Source: Pyramidobacter sp. (GTDB lineage: Bacteria > Synergistota > Synergistia > Synergistales > Dethiosulfovibrionaceae). Taken from it: a DNA stretch of 11,387 nt. Below are positions 1 to 7,215 of the stretch, in pieces. The notes beneath the pieces are model-generated. The model saw only the letters and a program-made list of their open reading frames with translations, did not search any database and was not told the origin of the DNA. The first letter of the stretch is position 1. The number at the start of each line of letters is the position of its first letter. The DNA lies in assembly GCA_016286835.1 (NCBI GenBank), contig JAEEUD010000029.1:1-11387 (forward strand), given 5' to 3'. The translations under genes and the position numbers were made by a program.

Positions 1-1013
1 GTATCGACCGCGAATTGAGGCACGAGTGTCCGTGGATCAGACAGATCGTCATTTCCGGCGGTTCGGCCTGCACTTGTGCCGGGCTTGCGACACGCGAGTC
101 CTCGCGGATGTGGCAGCGTGAGTCGAGCTCGTTCAGTGTCAGCGTCCTTTTGGAACGCGACGGGCGTGTCGAAAACGGGTACAGTTCGTGGCGCAGAAGG
201 GGATCGGCGCGGGAGTTTTTTGACTGCCTCGACCTTGAACGCATGGCTCGCAAGGCGCTAGACCGTGCTATGCTTAACCTTGAAGCAGTGGAGTGTCCGG
301 CGGGCGTGATGCCCGTCGTCCTTTCCGACAGGGCAGGCGGTACGATCATCCACGAAGCCTGCGGTCATGGTATGGAAGCCGATCTTGTCTATGAAGAGGA
401 CTCGTGTTTTGCGGGCCTGGTCGGTGAGCCAGTTGCGGCCGACAACGTCACGATCGTTGACGACGCCACGGTCCCGGACGCGTATGGGAGCTATGACTGT
501 GACGACGAAGGAACAGCGGCGCAGCGTACGGTGCTTGTGGAGAATGGAATCCTCAAAAACTATTTGACCGACCGCCGTTCAGCCATGCTGTACCAGCTAC
601 CCCTGACGGGCAACGGCCGGCGCAGCGGTTATTCGTCCATTCCCCAGCCGCGCATGAGCAACACGTTTGTGGTTCCTGGGACCGAAGACGAAGGCGAGAT
701 GATCGCCGGTGTCCGTCAGGGCCTTTATGTCAAGTCGATGGGCGGCGGCGAAGTGAACACGACGACGGGGGAGTTTGTCTTTGAAGTTACCGAAGGCTAT
801 CTGATCGAAAACGGCGCGGTGACGAAGCCCGTCAAGGGCGCCACGCTGATCGGCACTGGGCCTGAAGCCTTGAAAAACATTCGTGCCGTGGGAAAGCATC
901 TCCATCTTGATTCTGGCATTTGCGAAAAGGAGGGACAGAGCGTTCCTGTGACAGACGGCCAACCTTCGCTGTTGATCGAAGGGCTTACCGTCGGCGGGAC
1001 GGCGACAGAATGA
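1..1013 (+). CDS. tldD: TldD metalloprotease, 5' end missing
   Basis: This is the C-terminal part of TldD, the zinc protease that with TldE (PmbA) degrades or matures peptides in the cytosol. The reading frame is open from base 3, so the true start lies left of the window. About 336 residues are visible against roughly 460-480 in the family, so some 130-140 are missing. The zinc motif HEACGH (HExxxH) lies at bases 351-368. The third metal ligand expected in this family, a cysteine in the motif GICEKEGQSVPV near the C terminus, is at 921-923. The ending GQPSLLIEGLTVGGT is typical of the family. The TTG at 15 is an internal codon, not the start: the preceding codons (IDRE) fit the family. No partner tldE is visible. 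The stop overlaps the ftsK start (ATGA), which suggests co-transcription and translational coupling. Confidence 0.93.
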   Translation, partial: IDRELRHECPWIRQIVISGGSACTCAGLATRESSRMWQRESSSFSVSVLLERDGRVENGYSSWRRRGSAREFFDCLDLERMARKALDRAMLNLEAVECPAGVMPVVLSDRAGGTIIHEACGHGMEADLVYEEDSCFAGLVGEPVAADNVTIVDDATVPDAYGSYDCDDEGTAAQRTVLVENGILKNYLTDRRSAMLYQLPLTGNGRRSGYSSIPQPRMSNTFVVPGTEDEGEMIAGVRQGLYVKSMGGGEVNTTTGEFVFEVTEGYLIENGAVTKPVKGATLIGTGPEALKNIRAVGKHLHLDSGICEKEGQSVPVTDGQPSLLIEGLTVGGTATE

Positions 1014-3712
1014 ACTCTAAAAATCGCTACAAGCCGCGCCGGAGCGCGAAAAAAACGCCGACGCGGTCGCGCGCACAGTCAAACGGCTTTGAATTCAGCG
1101 CGCTTTTCCGTCTTGGTCAGCTTCTTGTCGCGGCCGTGCTGCTCTATGTGACGGCGGCGCTTTTTACCAAAGGTGCCGGAGAACTGGGACAGGACGTGTC
1201 CAGTTACGTGCTTCGCTATGCCGGCGGCGGAGTGCTCCTGATCCTGCTGCACCTGTTTTACGGACTGCTTTGCTCGCTGCTGGGCCGTCAGGTTTCACGC
1301 GTGTGCAGTCAGTGGCTGGGAACGTTCAGCCTTTACGGCGCTGTCTGTCTGTTCCTGGGTCTGCTGCAAAAGCTGGACATAACGAGCAAGATAGGCCTGC
1401 TCAGTCCCGGGCTTTTGGGGCAATTCTTTTCAGGCCTGTTGCCGCGTTTTATTGGTACGATTGGCACGATGCTCCTGGGACTGTGCCTTGTTTTCGTTTC
1501 CGCGTTCAACTACGGGCACCTCAGTTCGGCGCGTGTGGCCTGGCTGCGCGAAAAATGCTCGGCGCTTCATCTGCCCAAGCTGCCTCGCTGGCGGCGGAAA
1601 AACGATGAATTCGACGAAAACGACCTGATCGTTTCTGACGCAACAGAGCCTGAGGAGCAGCAAAACACGCCTGCTCCCGAGGTTGTCTATGCTGTGCCGC
1701 CCGAAGAACCCCAGGTGATCGACGAGCCGGAGACCGAAAGGACGGAAGATAACGAAGAGGCCTTTGCCGAACAGGATCCCTCTGGCGAAAACGACGGAGC
1801 GGAAGAAGAGACGCCGGCTCCGGCGCGTAAGGCAGGTTTTTTCGCTGCGTTTGCTTCTGCTTTGCGTGAAGCGTTCTCCAATGACGATGAAAACGACGAT
1901 GAAGAAGCGGAAGTTTCACGTGAAGTTGAGGATTTCGTCTCTGAAGAACGTGACGATGAGGATGATGAATCTTTTAGTTCTGAAGACGAAGACGCCTTTG
2001 AGGATAGACAAAACATCACCACTCAGGAGCAGGACGATAAGGAAAACAGCGGAGAGGACGAACAGACGACCGAGGCAGACGATCGTTTTGCGACTCGGGC
2101 TTTTGCACCGGAATATCCTTTGCCGACACGCCGTCCTTCACGCGTGCCCGAGGAAGGGTCAAAGGTAAACCGAGAGCAGATATCGACCCCTCTGACGAAA
2201 AAACCGCAGGTTGAGATCGAGCCCAGCGGCGCGCTTGACGGCACGGAAGAAACCGAACTGCCGCGCGGCCGCGTCATCGCGCCCGGCAGCTTCCCGCCGC
2301 CGCTTGATCTGCTTGGTCCCCACCGGGACATCCGCGAGGCCGTTGACGACGCCCAGGCGCAGGAAAACGGTGCCGCGGTGATCGAAGCTCTTGCTAACTT
2401 CGGCGTTTCCGCCGAACTCAGACGCACGATCATCGGCCCGACCGTCGTTCAGTATCAGATCCAGCTTGCCCCGGGGATCAAAGTCAGCAAGGTCTCTGCA
2501 CTCGGCAATGACATTGCAGTTGCCCTCGGCGTTTCGGCGATCCGCGTTGAGGCGCCAATCCCGGGGACGTCATACATCGGAATCGAACTGCCGAACGTCA
2601 ACCGCCGGGCTGTGCCGCTGCGACAGATCCTTGAGAGCGATGTGTTCCAGACGACCAAGCTGAAACTGCCGCTGCCTCTGGGGCAGACCGTTGACGGACG
2701 GATTCTCATTTCTGGACTCGAAGAGCTGCCGCACCTGCTGATCGCCGGAACGACCGGCTCGGGCAAGAGCATTTTCGTCAACAACTGTATCGTCGCGATG
2801 TGCTACCACAATACGCCCGAGCAGCTCAGATTCATCATGGTCGATCCCAAGCGTGTCGAGATGGGCATTTATGAGTCCTTGCCGCATATCCTCGCCAAAC
2901 CGATCGTCACCCCCACGGCGGCCGTGCACGCTCTGGCATGGGCAGTGCGTGAGATGGAGCGCCGTTACGACGCCTGCTCGCTGGCGAAAGTGCGCAGCCT
3001 CGCTTCGTATAATGAGAAAGTCCTGCCCAAGGACCGCATGCCGCACATCGTCATCATCGTCGATGAGCTGGCTGACCTGATGATGACCGCGCAGAAGGAA
3101 GTGGAGGAGTACATTATGCGCCTGGCGCAGATGGCCCGCGCCGTCGGTATCCATCTGATGCTGGCTACGCAGCGTCCCTCCGTCAATGTCCTCACCGGAA
3201 CGATCAAGGCCAACATCCCGGCGCGTGTGTCGTTCTCGCTGCCTTCGGTGGCCGATTCGCGGACGATCATCGACGTATCGGGCGCGCAGAATCTGCTCGG
3301 CAAGGGCGACATGCTCTTCGTCAGCACGCGTACTCCGCATCCCATGCGCATCCAGTCGCCTTTCATGGACGAGCAGATGAACATCCGTGTGGTCGAGTAC
3401 CTGCGCAGCACGTTCGGCGATCCCGAATACGTCGATCTTGACGAGCAGGGTGAAGAACCCGGCGGCGGCAAGTCTTCGGATTTTCTCGAGGACAGCCGCC
3501 TTGAAGAGGCGATCAAGATCGTGCTCGGCACCGGCGTCGCTTCTTCAAGCGGTCTGCAAAGGCAAATGCGCATCGGTTTCACGCGCGCGGCCCGCATGAT
3601 CGACACTATGGAATCAATGGGCATCGTCGGCCCGCAGAACGGCGCAAAACCTCGCGAGATCCTTGTGGACGAGGCCGAGGCGCTGGAGATCCTTGATCAG
3701 CATCGCGGCTAG
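1010..3712 (+). CDS. ftsK: DNA translocase FtsK/SpoIIIE
   Basis: This is a membrane-anchored ATPase that pumps chromosomal DNA through the closing septum and activates XerCD at dif. The protein is 900 residues from the ATG at 1010. That start overlaps the tldD stop, has a weak GGGA ten bases upstream, and begins a basic N terminus followed by hydrophobic segments at about residues 35-53, 71-91, 101-120 and 147-167, as expected for the four-helix anchor. Residues about 190-410 form a very acidic, low-complexity linker, densest at 291-360. The motor follows: Walker A GTTGSGKS at 580-587 and Walker B HIVIIVDELAD at 679-689. The C terminus (about 828-900, ending GPQNGAKPREILVDEAEA...) is the winged-helix gamma domain that reads DNA polarity. 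The open frame reaches back to a TTG at 920, but that extension lies inside tldD and lacks family sequence. A strong terminator follows six bases after the stop. Confidence 0.97.
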   Translation: MNSKNRYKPRRSAKKTPTRSRAQSNGFEFSALFRLGQLLVAAVLLYVTAALFTKGAGELGQDVSSYVLRYAGGGVLLILLHLFYGLLCSLLGRQVSRVCSQWLGTFSLYGAVCLFLGLLQKLDITSKIGLLSPGLLGQFFSGLLPRFIGTIGTMLLGLCLVFVSAFNYGHLSSARVAWLREKCSALHLPKLPRWRRKNDEFDENDLIVSDATEPEEQQNTPAPEVVYAVPPEEPQVIDEPETERTEDNEEAFAEQDPSGENDGAEEETPAPARKAGFFAAFASALREAFSNDDENDDEEAEVSREVEDFVSEERDDEDDESFSSEDEDAFEDRQNITTQEQDDKENSGEDEQTTEADDRFATRAFAPEYPLPTRRPSRVPEEGSKVNREQISTPLTKKPQVEIEPSGALDGTEETELPRGRVIAPGSFPPPLDLLGPHRDIREAVDDAQAQENGAAVIEALANFGVSAELRRTIIGPTVVQYQIQLAPGIKVSKVSALGNDIAVALGVSAIRVEAPIPGTSYIGIELPNVNRRAVPLRQILESDVFQTTKLKLPLPLGQTVDGRILISGLEELPHLLIAGTTGSGKSIFVNNCIVAMCYHNTPEQLRFIMVDPKRVEMGIYESLPHILAKPIVTPTAAVHALAWAVREMERRYDACSLAKVRSLASYNEKVLPKDRMPHIVIIVDELADLMMTAQKEVEEYIMRLAQMARAVGIHLMLATQRPSVNVLTGTIKANIPARVSFSLPSVADSRTIIDVSGAQNLLGKGDMLFVSTRTPHPMRIQSPFMDEQMNIRVVEYLRSTFGDPEYVDLDEQGEEPGGGKSSDFLEDSRLEEAIKIVLGTGVASSSGLQRQMRIGFTRAARMIDTMESMGIVGPQNGAKPREILVDEAEALEILDQHRG

Positions 3713-3717
3713 CAAAC

Positions 3718-3782
3718 AAAAAACGGTGAAGAAAGCCTGCGCCGGATCATCTTGATCCGGCAGGCTTCCGTCACCGTTTTTA
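3718..3782 (+). terminator. Intrinsic terminator after ftsK
   Basis: A long interrupted stem: AAAACGGTGA (3720-3729) pairs with TCACCGTTTT (3771-3780), AAGCCTG (3733-3739) with CAGGCTT (3761-3767), and CCGGATCA (3742-3749) with TGATCCGG (3753-3760) around a three-base loop. It ends in a T run on the plus strand. An A run on the 5' side gives a T run on the minus strand as well, so it could work in both directions and back up the rpmB terminator. Confidence 0.9.
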
Positions 3783-3824
3783 AAAAACTCTGAATTTGTT
3801 GCGTTTGCGCCTGACGGCGATGCA

Positions 3825-3853
3825 CAAAAAAAAAGAGACCCTTTCGGGTCTCT
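3825..3853 (-). terminator. Intrinsic terminator after rpmB
   Basis: AGAGACCC (3834-3841) pairs with GGGTCTCT (3846-3853) around a four-base loop. Read on the minus strand, the stem is followed by about ten T residues (A run at 3825-3834). It lies 80 bases past the rpmB stop. Confidence 0.92.
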
Positions 3854-3879
3854 CAGCTGTCCGGCGAGCGGAAGTCCTG

Positions 3880-3899
3880 GCTGAAAACAGCGTTTCAGC
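3880..3899 (-). other. Small hairpin in the rpmB 3' region
   Basis: GCTGAAA (3880-3886) and TTTCAGC (3893-3899) form a 7-bp inverted repeat with a six-base loop between the rpmB stop and its terminator. No T run follows, so it is not a terminator by itself. It may be an RNA 3'-UTR structure or chance. Confidence 0.3.
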
Positions 3900-3933
3900 A
3901 CAAAGTGCGGCTTGTCCTGCAAAGAGTTTTGAG

Positions 3934-4128
3934 TTAGACCGCTCTCTTGACTTTGCCGGAACGAAGGCAACGGGAGCAGATGCGCATTCTCTTTGCTTCG
4001 CCGCAGCCCAGATCGACGCGGACGGAGAACAGGTTCAGCTTCCAGCGACGGCGGGTTCTGCGGTGCGAGTGGCTGATCAGGTTACCCGTAGCGGGTCCGC
4101 GGCCACAGCAGTCACATACCTGGGACAT
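3934..4128 (-). CDS. rpmB: Large-subunit ribosomal protein L28
   Basis: This is a 64-residue protein of the 50S subunit. The diagnostic blocks are CDCCGRGPATGNLISHSHRR at residues 5-24 and ICSRCLRSGKVKRA at 50-63. Cysteines 5, 8, 51 and 54 make the two CxxC pairs of the zinc-binding (C+) form of L28; Cys7 is an extra cysteine. The protein is rich in Arg and Lys, as expected for an rRNA-binding protein, and the length matches the family. The ATG is preceded by a full AAGGAGG. The gene stands alone on the minus strand with its own promoter and terminator, divergent from xseB and convergent with ftsK. rpmG, its partner in many genomes, is not adjacent. Confidence 0.97.
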   Translation of the reverse strand: MSQVCDCCGRGPATGNLISHSHRRTRRRWKLNLFSVRVDLGCGEAKRMRICSRCLRSGKVKRAV

Positions 4129-4138
4129 GTAAAAGCAG

Positions 4139-4145
4139 CCTCCTT
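4139..4145 (-). promoter_or_regulatory. Ribosome binding site of rpmB
   Basis: Minus-strand AAGGAGG lies 10 bases before the ATG at 4128 and is a near-perfect match to the anti-Shine-Dalgarno. It is the strongest site in the window, in keeping with a highly translated ribosomal gene. Confidence 0.88.
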
Positions 4146-4189
4146 TGTGTAGTGTTCAGTAACAACTAGTGGATTCTATCACACAAAGG
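4142..4189. repeat. 9-bp inverted repeat in the rpmB control region
   Basis: CCTTTGTGT (4142-4150) and ACACAAAGG (4181-4189) are perfect inverted repeats with 30 bases between. One arm overlaps the rpmB ribosome binding site. The other lies between the -35 and -10 of the predicted rpmB promoter, so a transcript from that promoter would contain only one arm. It may be a protein-binding site or coincidence. Confidence 0.45.
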
Positions 4190-4202
4190 GGTATAATGGC
4201 AA
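4173..4202 (-). promoter_or_regulatory. Predicted promoter of rpmB
   Basis: On the minus strand, TTGCCA (4197-4202) is followed after 18 bases by TAGAAT (4173-4178). A TG one base ahead of the hexamer makes an extended -10. The expected RNA start is near 4166, giving a leader of about 38 bases. Confidence 0.7.
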
Positions 4203-4209
4203 ATGGGTT

Positions 4210-4237
4210 TTGACGATTTCGCCACATTTTTTAATAA
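4210..4237 (+). promoter_or_regulatory. Predicted promoter of the xseB-ispA-dxs-tlyA operon
   Basis: TTGACG (4210-4215) and TAATAA (4232-4237) are 16 bases apart, a good sigma-70-type match. The expected RNA start is near 4244, some 40 bases ahead of xseB. It is divergent from the rpmB promoter in a 155-base intergenic region. Confidence 0.65.
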
Positions 4238-4244
4238 GAAAAGA

Positions 4245-4261
4245 GCTCTCTTTTCGAGAGC
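4245..4261 (+). other. Hairpin at the predicted 5' end of the xseB transcript
   Basis: GCTCTC (4245-4250) and GAGAGC (4256-4261) form a 6-bp stem with loop TTTTC. It falls at or within a few bases of the predicted RNA start. A 5'-terminal stem can protect mRNA from decay; that role here is inference. No T run follows, so it is not a terminator. Confidence 0.4.
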
Positions 4262-4283
4262 CGTGACAGGAGCCTGAGATAAT

Positions 4284-4496
4284 ATGGATTATTCGCAGAA
4301 AATCGCGCGGCTTGAAGAGATCCTCAGTCAGATGGAACGCGGCGCGCTTCCGCTTGAAAAGACGCTCGAACTCTATCAGGAAGGCCAGTCGCTCGTCTGT
4401 GAGTGCCGCGCCTTTCTGAATCAGGCCGAGAAAACCGTGAAGAAGCTCGAAGACGACGGCTCTCTGAGCGAGTTTGAAGAAGAGGAGGAAGCGTAA
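4284..4496 (+). CDS. xseB: Exodeoxyribonuclease VII small subunit
   Basis: XseB is the small, all-helical subunit of exonuclease VII, which degrades single-stranded DNA in repair. Several copies bind each XseA catalytic subunit. The 70 residues match the family length and pattern: a first helix with LEEILSQMERGALPLEKTLE, then LYQEGQSLVCECRAFLNQAE and a Lys-rich turn. The tail from about residue 56 is strongly acidic (ends EFEEEEEA). AGGAG at 4268-4272 lies 11 bases before the ATG. The gene opens a tight operon, and its stop abuts the ispA start. The catalytic partner xseA, which usually lies just upstream, is absent here; rpmB occupies that side on the other strand. Confidence 0.95.
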   Translation: MDYSQKIARLEEILSQMERGALPLEKTLELYQEGQSLVCECRAFLNQAEKTVKKLEDDGSLSEFEEEEEA

Positions 4497-5390
4497 ATGG
4501 ACTTTCGCAGCGAACTGAAACGCCGCGCCGCTCTTTTTGAAAACGAGCTTGGCCGCTTTTGCTCATCTCAGGATGCCGCGATCCCAGCGCGGCTGCGTGA
4601 GAGCATGGATTATTCGCTCCAGGCCGGCGGCAAAAGGCTGCGTCCCGTGCTCTGCATGGCCGGCGCTGAGCTGTTCGGAGCAGCGTGCGAGAGCGTGCTG
4701 CCGATGGCCCTGGCGTTTGAGATGGTCCATACCGCTTCGCTCATCCACGACGATCTGCCCTGCATGGACAACGATACATTGCGCCGCGGCAAACCGACCA
4801 ATCATGTTGTCTACGGTGAGACGCTGGCGTTGCTGGCGGGGGATTCGCTGTTTCTCTACGCGTTTGAAACAGCACTTTCTGGCCTGCTCAAAAACGGCGC
4901 CGATCCTAAACGTGCGCTTGAAGCCGTGAAACTGTTCGCCGAAGCGCTCGGTCCGTCGGGGATCTGCGGCGGGCAGGTGCTCGATACAGATCGCGCCAGT
5001 CAGGAATCCCGGCAGTCATTCGTGAACGACATCGCTTCGATGAAAACGATGGTGCTGATCCGTGCGGCGCTGTGCACGGGGGCCATACTCGCCGGCGCTT
5101 CCGGCAAAAAGCTTGAGTGTCTGATGGAATACGGCCGCTGCGTGGGGATCGCTTTCCAGGTGGCTGACGATATTCTCGATGTCGTTGGCACGCAGGCTGA
5201 AATGGGCAAGACGCTCGGCAAGGATGCCGAACAGGACAAGCGTACGTTCGTCAGCGCCTACGGGCTCGACGGCGCGCGCGCTGTGCTTCATGAGCTGACG
5301 CAGAAGGCAGAAGATCAGCTAGCTGTGTTTGGCGAAAAGGCAGATTTTCTGCGCGAACTGGCGCTGTTTCTGGAAAATAGGACGCGCTGA
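4497..5390 (+). CDS. ispA: Short-chain (farnesyl/geranylgeranyl) diphosphate synthase
   Basis: This is a trans-prenyltransferase of 297 residues that condenses isopentenyl diphosphate onto allylic diphosphates. The first aspartate-rich motif is DDLPCMD at 85-91, with the two-residue insertion of the bacterial/plant type. It is followed by the LRRGKPTNH block. The second is DDILD at 224-228, and KTLGKDAEQDKRTFV follows. Both magnesium sites are intact, so the enzyme should be active. The fifth residue before the first motif is Ala80 (HTASLIHDD), where typical bacterial FPP synthases carry an aromatic residue. The product may therefore be longer than C15, for example C20. A clear AGGAGG (4483-4488) inside the end of xseB serves the ATG. 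Next to dxs, it belongs to isoprenoid supply for undecaprenyl carrier and quinone synthesis. Confidence 0.95.
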   Translation: MDFRSELKRRAALFENELGRFCSSQDAAIPARLRESMDYSLQAGGKRLRPVLCMAGAELFGAACESVLPMALAFEMVHTASLIHDDLPCMDNDTLRRGKPTNHVVYGETLALLAGDSLFLYAFETALSGLLKNGADPKRALEAVKLFAEALGPSGICGGQVLDTDRASQESRQSFVNDIASMKTMVLIRAALCTGAILAGASGKKLECLMEYGRCVGIAFQVADDILDVVGTQAEMGKTLGKDAEQDKRTFVSAYGLDGARAVLHELTQKAEDQLAVFGEKADFLRELALFLENRTR

Positions 5391-5391
5391 G

Positions 5392-7215
5392 ATGCTGCTG
5401 GACAGTATCGGTGCGCCTGACGACGTAAAAAGAATTGCGGCCGCAGACGTTTCGGCACTGTGTCGCGAAGTGCGAAGCCGCATTGTTGAAGTGACTCTGA
5501 AAAACGGCGGACATATGGCTTCTTCGCTTGGCGCCGTCGAGCTGATCACAGCGCTGCTGCGCGTATTCGATCCGTCGAGCGATCGCGTGGTTTTTGACGT
5601 GGGGCATCAGGCTTATGCGTGGAAGATCCTCACGGGCCGCAACGCCCGCTTTGACACGTTACGATGTGAAGGCGGACTGAACGGTTTCCCGCGCCGCGAC
5701 GAAAGCCCGTTCGATCATTTTGGCGCGGGGCACAGCAGCACATCGCTTTCGGCTGCGTTGGGCTTTGCTGTCGCGCGCGATCTGCGCGGCGAGAAACATC
5801 ACGTTGTTGCGGTCATCGGCGACGGCGCCCTGATCAACGGCGAGGCGTTCGAGGCGCTCAATCATGCCGGTTCGCTTGACACGCACGTGATTTTTATTCT
5901 CAACGACAACGCGATGTCGATCAGTCCCCGTGTCGGCGGCATGGCTCTGCACCTAGCGCGTCTTTCCACCTCGTCGCTCTATAAGGGCACGAAGAGCGTT
6001 GTCAAAACCGTCTGCCGCCGCCTGTTTCGCAACGATCGCGTCTATCACTGGCTGCAATCCGGCAAGAACGCCGTAAAAAAGGCACTTTTGCGCGGCAACC
6101 TCTTTGCCGATATGGGGTTGACCTACTGGGGCCCGTTCGACGGCCACGACGAACCTGAACTGGAACGCGTGTTCGAGCTTGCTAAGAACTACGACGGCCC
6201 TCTGCTTATCCACGTCGTCACGAAAAAAGGCAAAGGATATGCGCCTGCGGAAAATGACCCCGTTGCGTACCACGGAGTGCCGCGCGGCGGCGTGAAAAAA
6301 TCGGGCGGCACGAAATCGTGGAGCGCCGCGGCAGCCGAGAACATCGAACGGCTCATGAAGCGCGACGAACGTGTCGTCGCGCTCACGCCGGCAATGGCCG
6401 ACGGTTCCGGTCTGTGCGGTGTGCGTGCCCGTTACCCGGAACGCTTCTTCGACGTCGGTATTGCCGAAGAACACATGATAACCTTTGCGGCGGGCCTGGC
6501 GGCCGGAGGTCAAAGGCCGGTGGCCTGTATCTATTCGACGTTTTTGCAACGCGCTGTCGATCAGCTTGTGCACGACGTGTGTCTGCAAAATCTGCCTGTG
6601 ATCCTAGCCGTTGACCGCGCCGGGCTTGTCGGCGACGACGGCGAGACGCATCAGGGGCTGTTCGACGCCAACTGGGCGAGCACGGTCCCGAACCTGACGG
6701 TGTGGTCGCCGTTTGACGAACCCACTTTGACTGCCGCGTTTGACGAGGCTGCCGCGCATGACGGACCTTCGCTGATACGTTATCCACGCGGCGCCGTTGC
6801 AGAGCTGAACGCTTCCGAAAATGCAGACAGAAACGCGCAGCGAACATTTATCGGCACAAACTCTTCCATCTGCCTTGTCGCTTACGGCGCTTCGTGCGCC
6901 GTCGCACTTCAAGCGGCCGACAGCGCCGAAAACAGCGGCCGTTCGCGGCCTGCCGTGCTGCTCCTGAACAGGATCAATCCGCTTCCTGACGACATTCTCG
7001 ATCTTCTTCGCAGCTTTGCAAAGATCATCGTCGTCGAAGAAAGTTATCGACGCGGCGGGGTAGGCGAAAGACTCAGTCTGCTGTGCGGTCAGCGCGCTCT
7101 GAACTGCTGTGTCACGAGTGTGGCGATCGATCCGTTCTTTGTTGCCCCCGGCACGCAGGAGCAGCAGAGACGCCGCTTCTGTTTGACGCCTGAAGGGATC
7201 GTGCAGCTGCTATGA
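5392..7215 (+). CDS. dxs: 1-deoxy-D-xylulose-5-phosphate synthase
   Basis: Dxs is the thiamine-diphosphate enzyme that joins pyruvate and glyceraldehyde 3-phosphate, the first and flux-controlling step of the MEP isoprenoid pathway. It is cytosolic and a homodimer. The protein is 607 residues, slightly short of the usual 620-640. The N-terminal block has SSLGAVEL and VGHQAYAWKILTGR (His72). The cofactor motif runs from GDG at 143-145 to ILNDN at 169-173. The pyrimidine domain carries the catalytic glutamate in GIAEEH (Glu359), then DRAGLVGDDGETHQG. A transketolase C-terminal domain closes it. The ATG at 5392 lies one base after the ispA stop with AGGA at 5379-5382. The frame is open back to 5329, but that extension lies inside ispA. 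The stop overlaps the tlyA start by four bases. Confidence 0.97.
   Translation: MLLDSIGAPDDVKRIAAADVSALCREVRSRIVEVTLKNGGHMASSLGAVELITALLRVFDPSSDRVVFDVGHQAYAWKILTGRNARFDTLRCEGGLNGFPRRDESPFDHFGAGHSSTSLSAALGFAVARDLRGEKHHVVAVIGDGALINGEAFEALNHAGSLDTHVIFILNDNAMSISPRVGGMALHLARLSTSSLYKGTKSVVKTVCRRLFRNDRVYHWLQSGKNAVKKALLRGNLFADMGLTYWGPFDGHDEPELERVFELAKNYDGPLLIHVVTKKGKGYAPAENDPVAYHGVPRGGVKKSGGTKSWSAAAAENIERLMKRDERVVALTPAMADGSGLCGVRARYPERFFDVGIAEEHMITFAAGLAAGGQRPVACIYSTFLQRAVDQLVHDVCLQNLPVILAVDRAGLVGDDGETHQGLFDANWASTVPNLTVWSPFDEPTLTAAFDEAAAHDGPSLIRYPRGAVAELNASENADRNAQRTFIGTNSSICLVAYGASCAVALQAADSAENSGRSRPAVLLLNRINPLPDDILDLLRSFAKIIVVEESYRRGGVGERLSLLCGQRALNCCVTSVAIDPFFVAPGTQEQQRRRFCLTPEGIVQLL

Noticed and set aside
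60..150. A possible frameshift in tldD, because the sequence before SSSFSVSVLL looks unlike the family
   Set aside because: The frame is open, family-like sequence resumes in the same frame on both sides, and neither other frame gives a better match.
1880..2090. The AT-richer, repetitive stretch in ftsK as a possible insertion or foreign segment
   Set aside because: The composition follows from Asp/Glu/Asn/Ser-rich codons of a disordered linker, which is normal for FtsK and stays in frame.
2570..3340. A 256-codon minus-strand frame opposite the FtsK motor domain
   Set aside because: The plus strand carries intact Walker motifs. The antisense translation shows no family features.
4192..4197. 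A perfect TATAAT on the plus strand between rpmB and xseB
   Set aside because: No acceptable -35 lies 16-18 bases upstream, and the TTGACG/TAATAA pair downstream is a better promoter. It also overlaps the rpmB -35 region, so its bases may be there by chance.
5953..6588. A 211-codon minus-strand frame opposite dxs
   Set aside because: It is a shadow of the conserved Dxs coding sequence, with no independent evidence for a gene.
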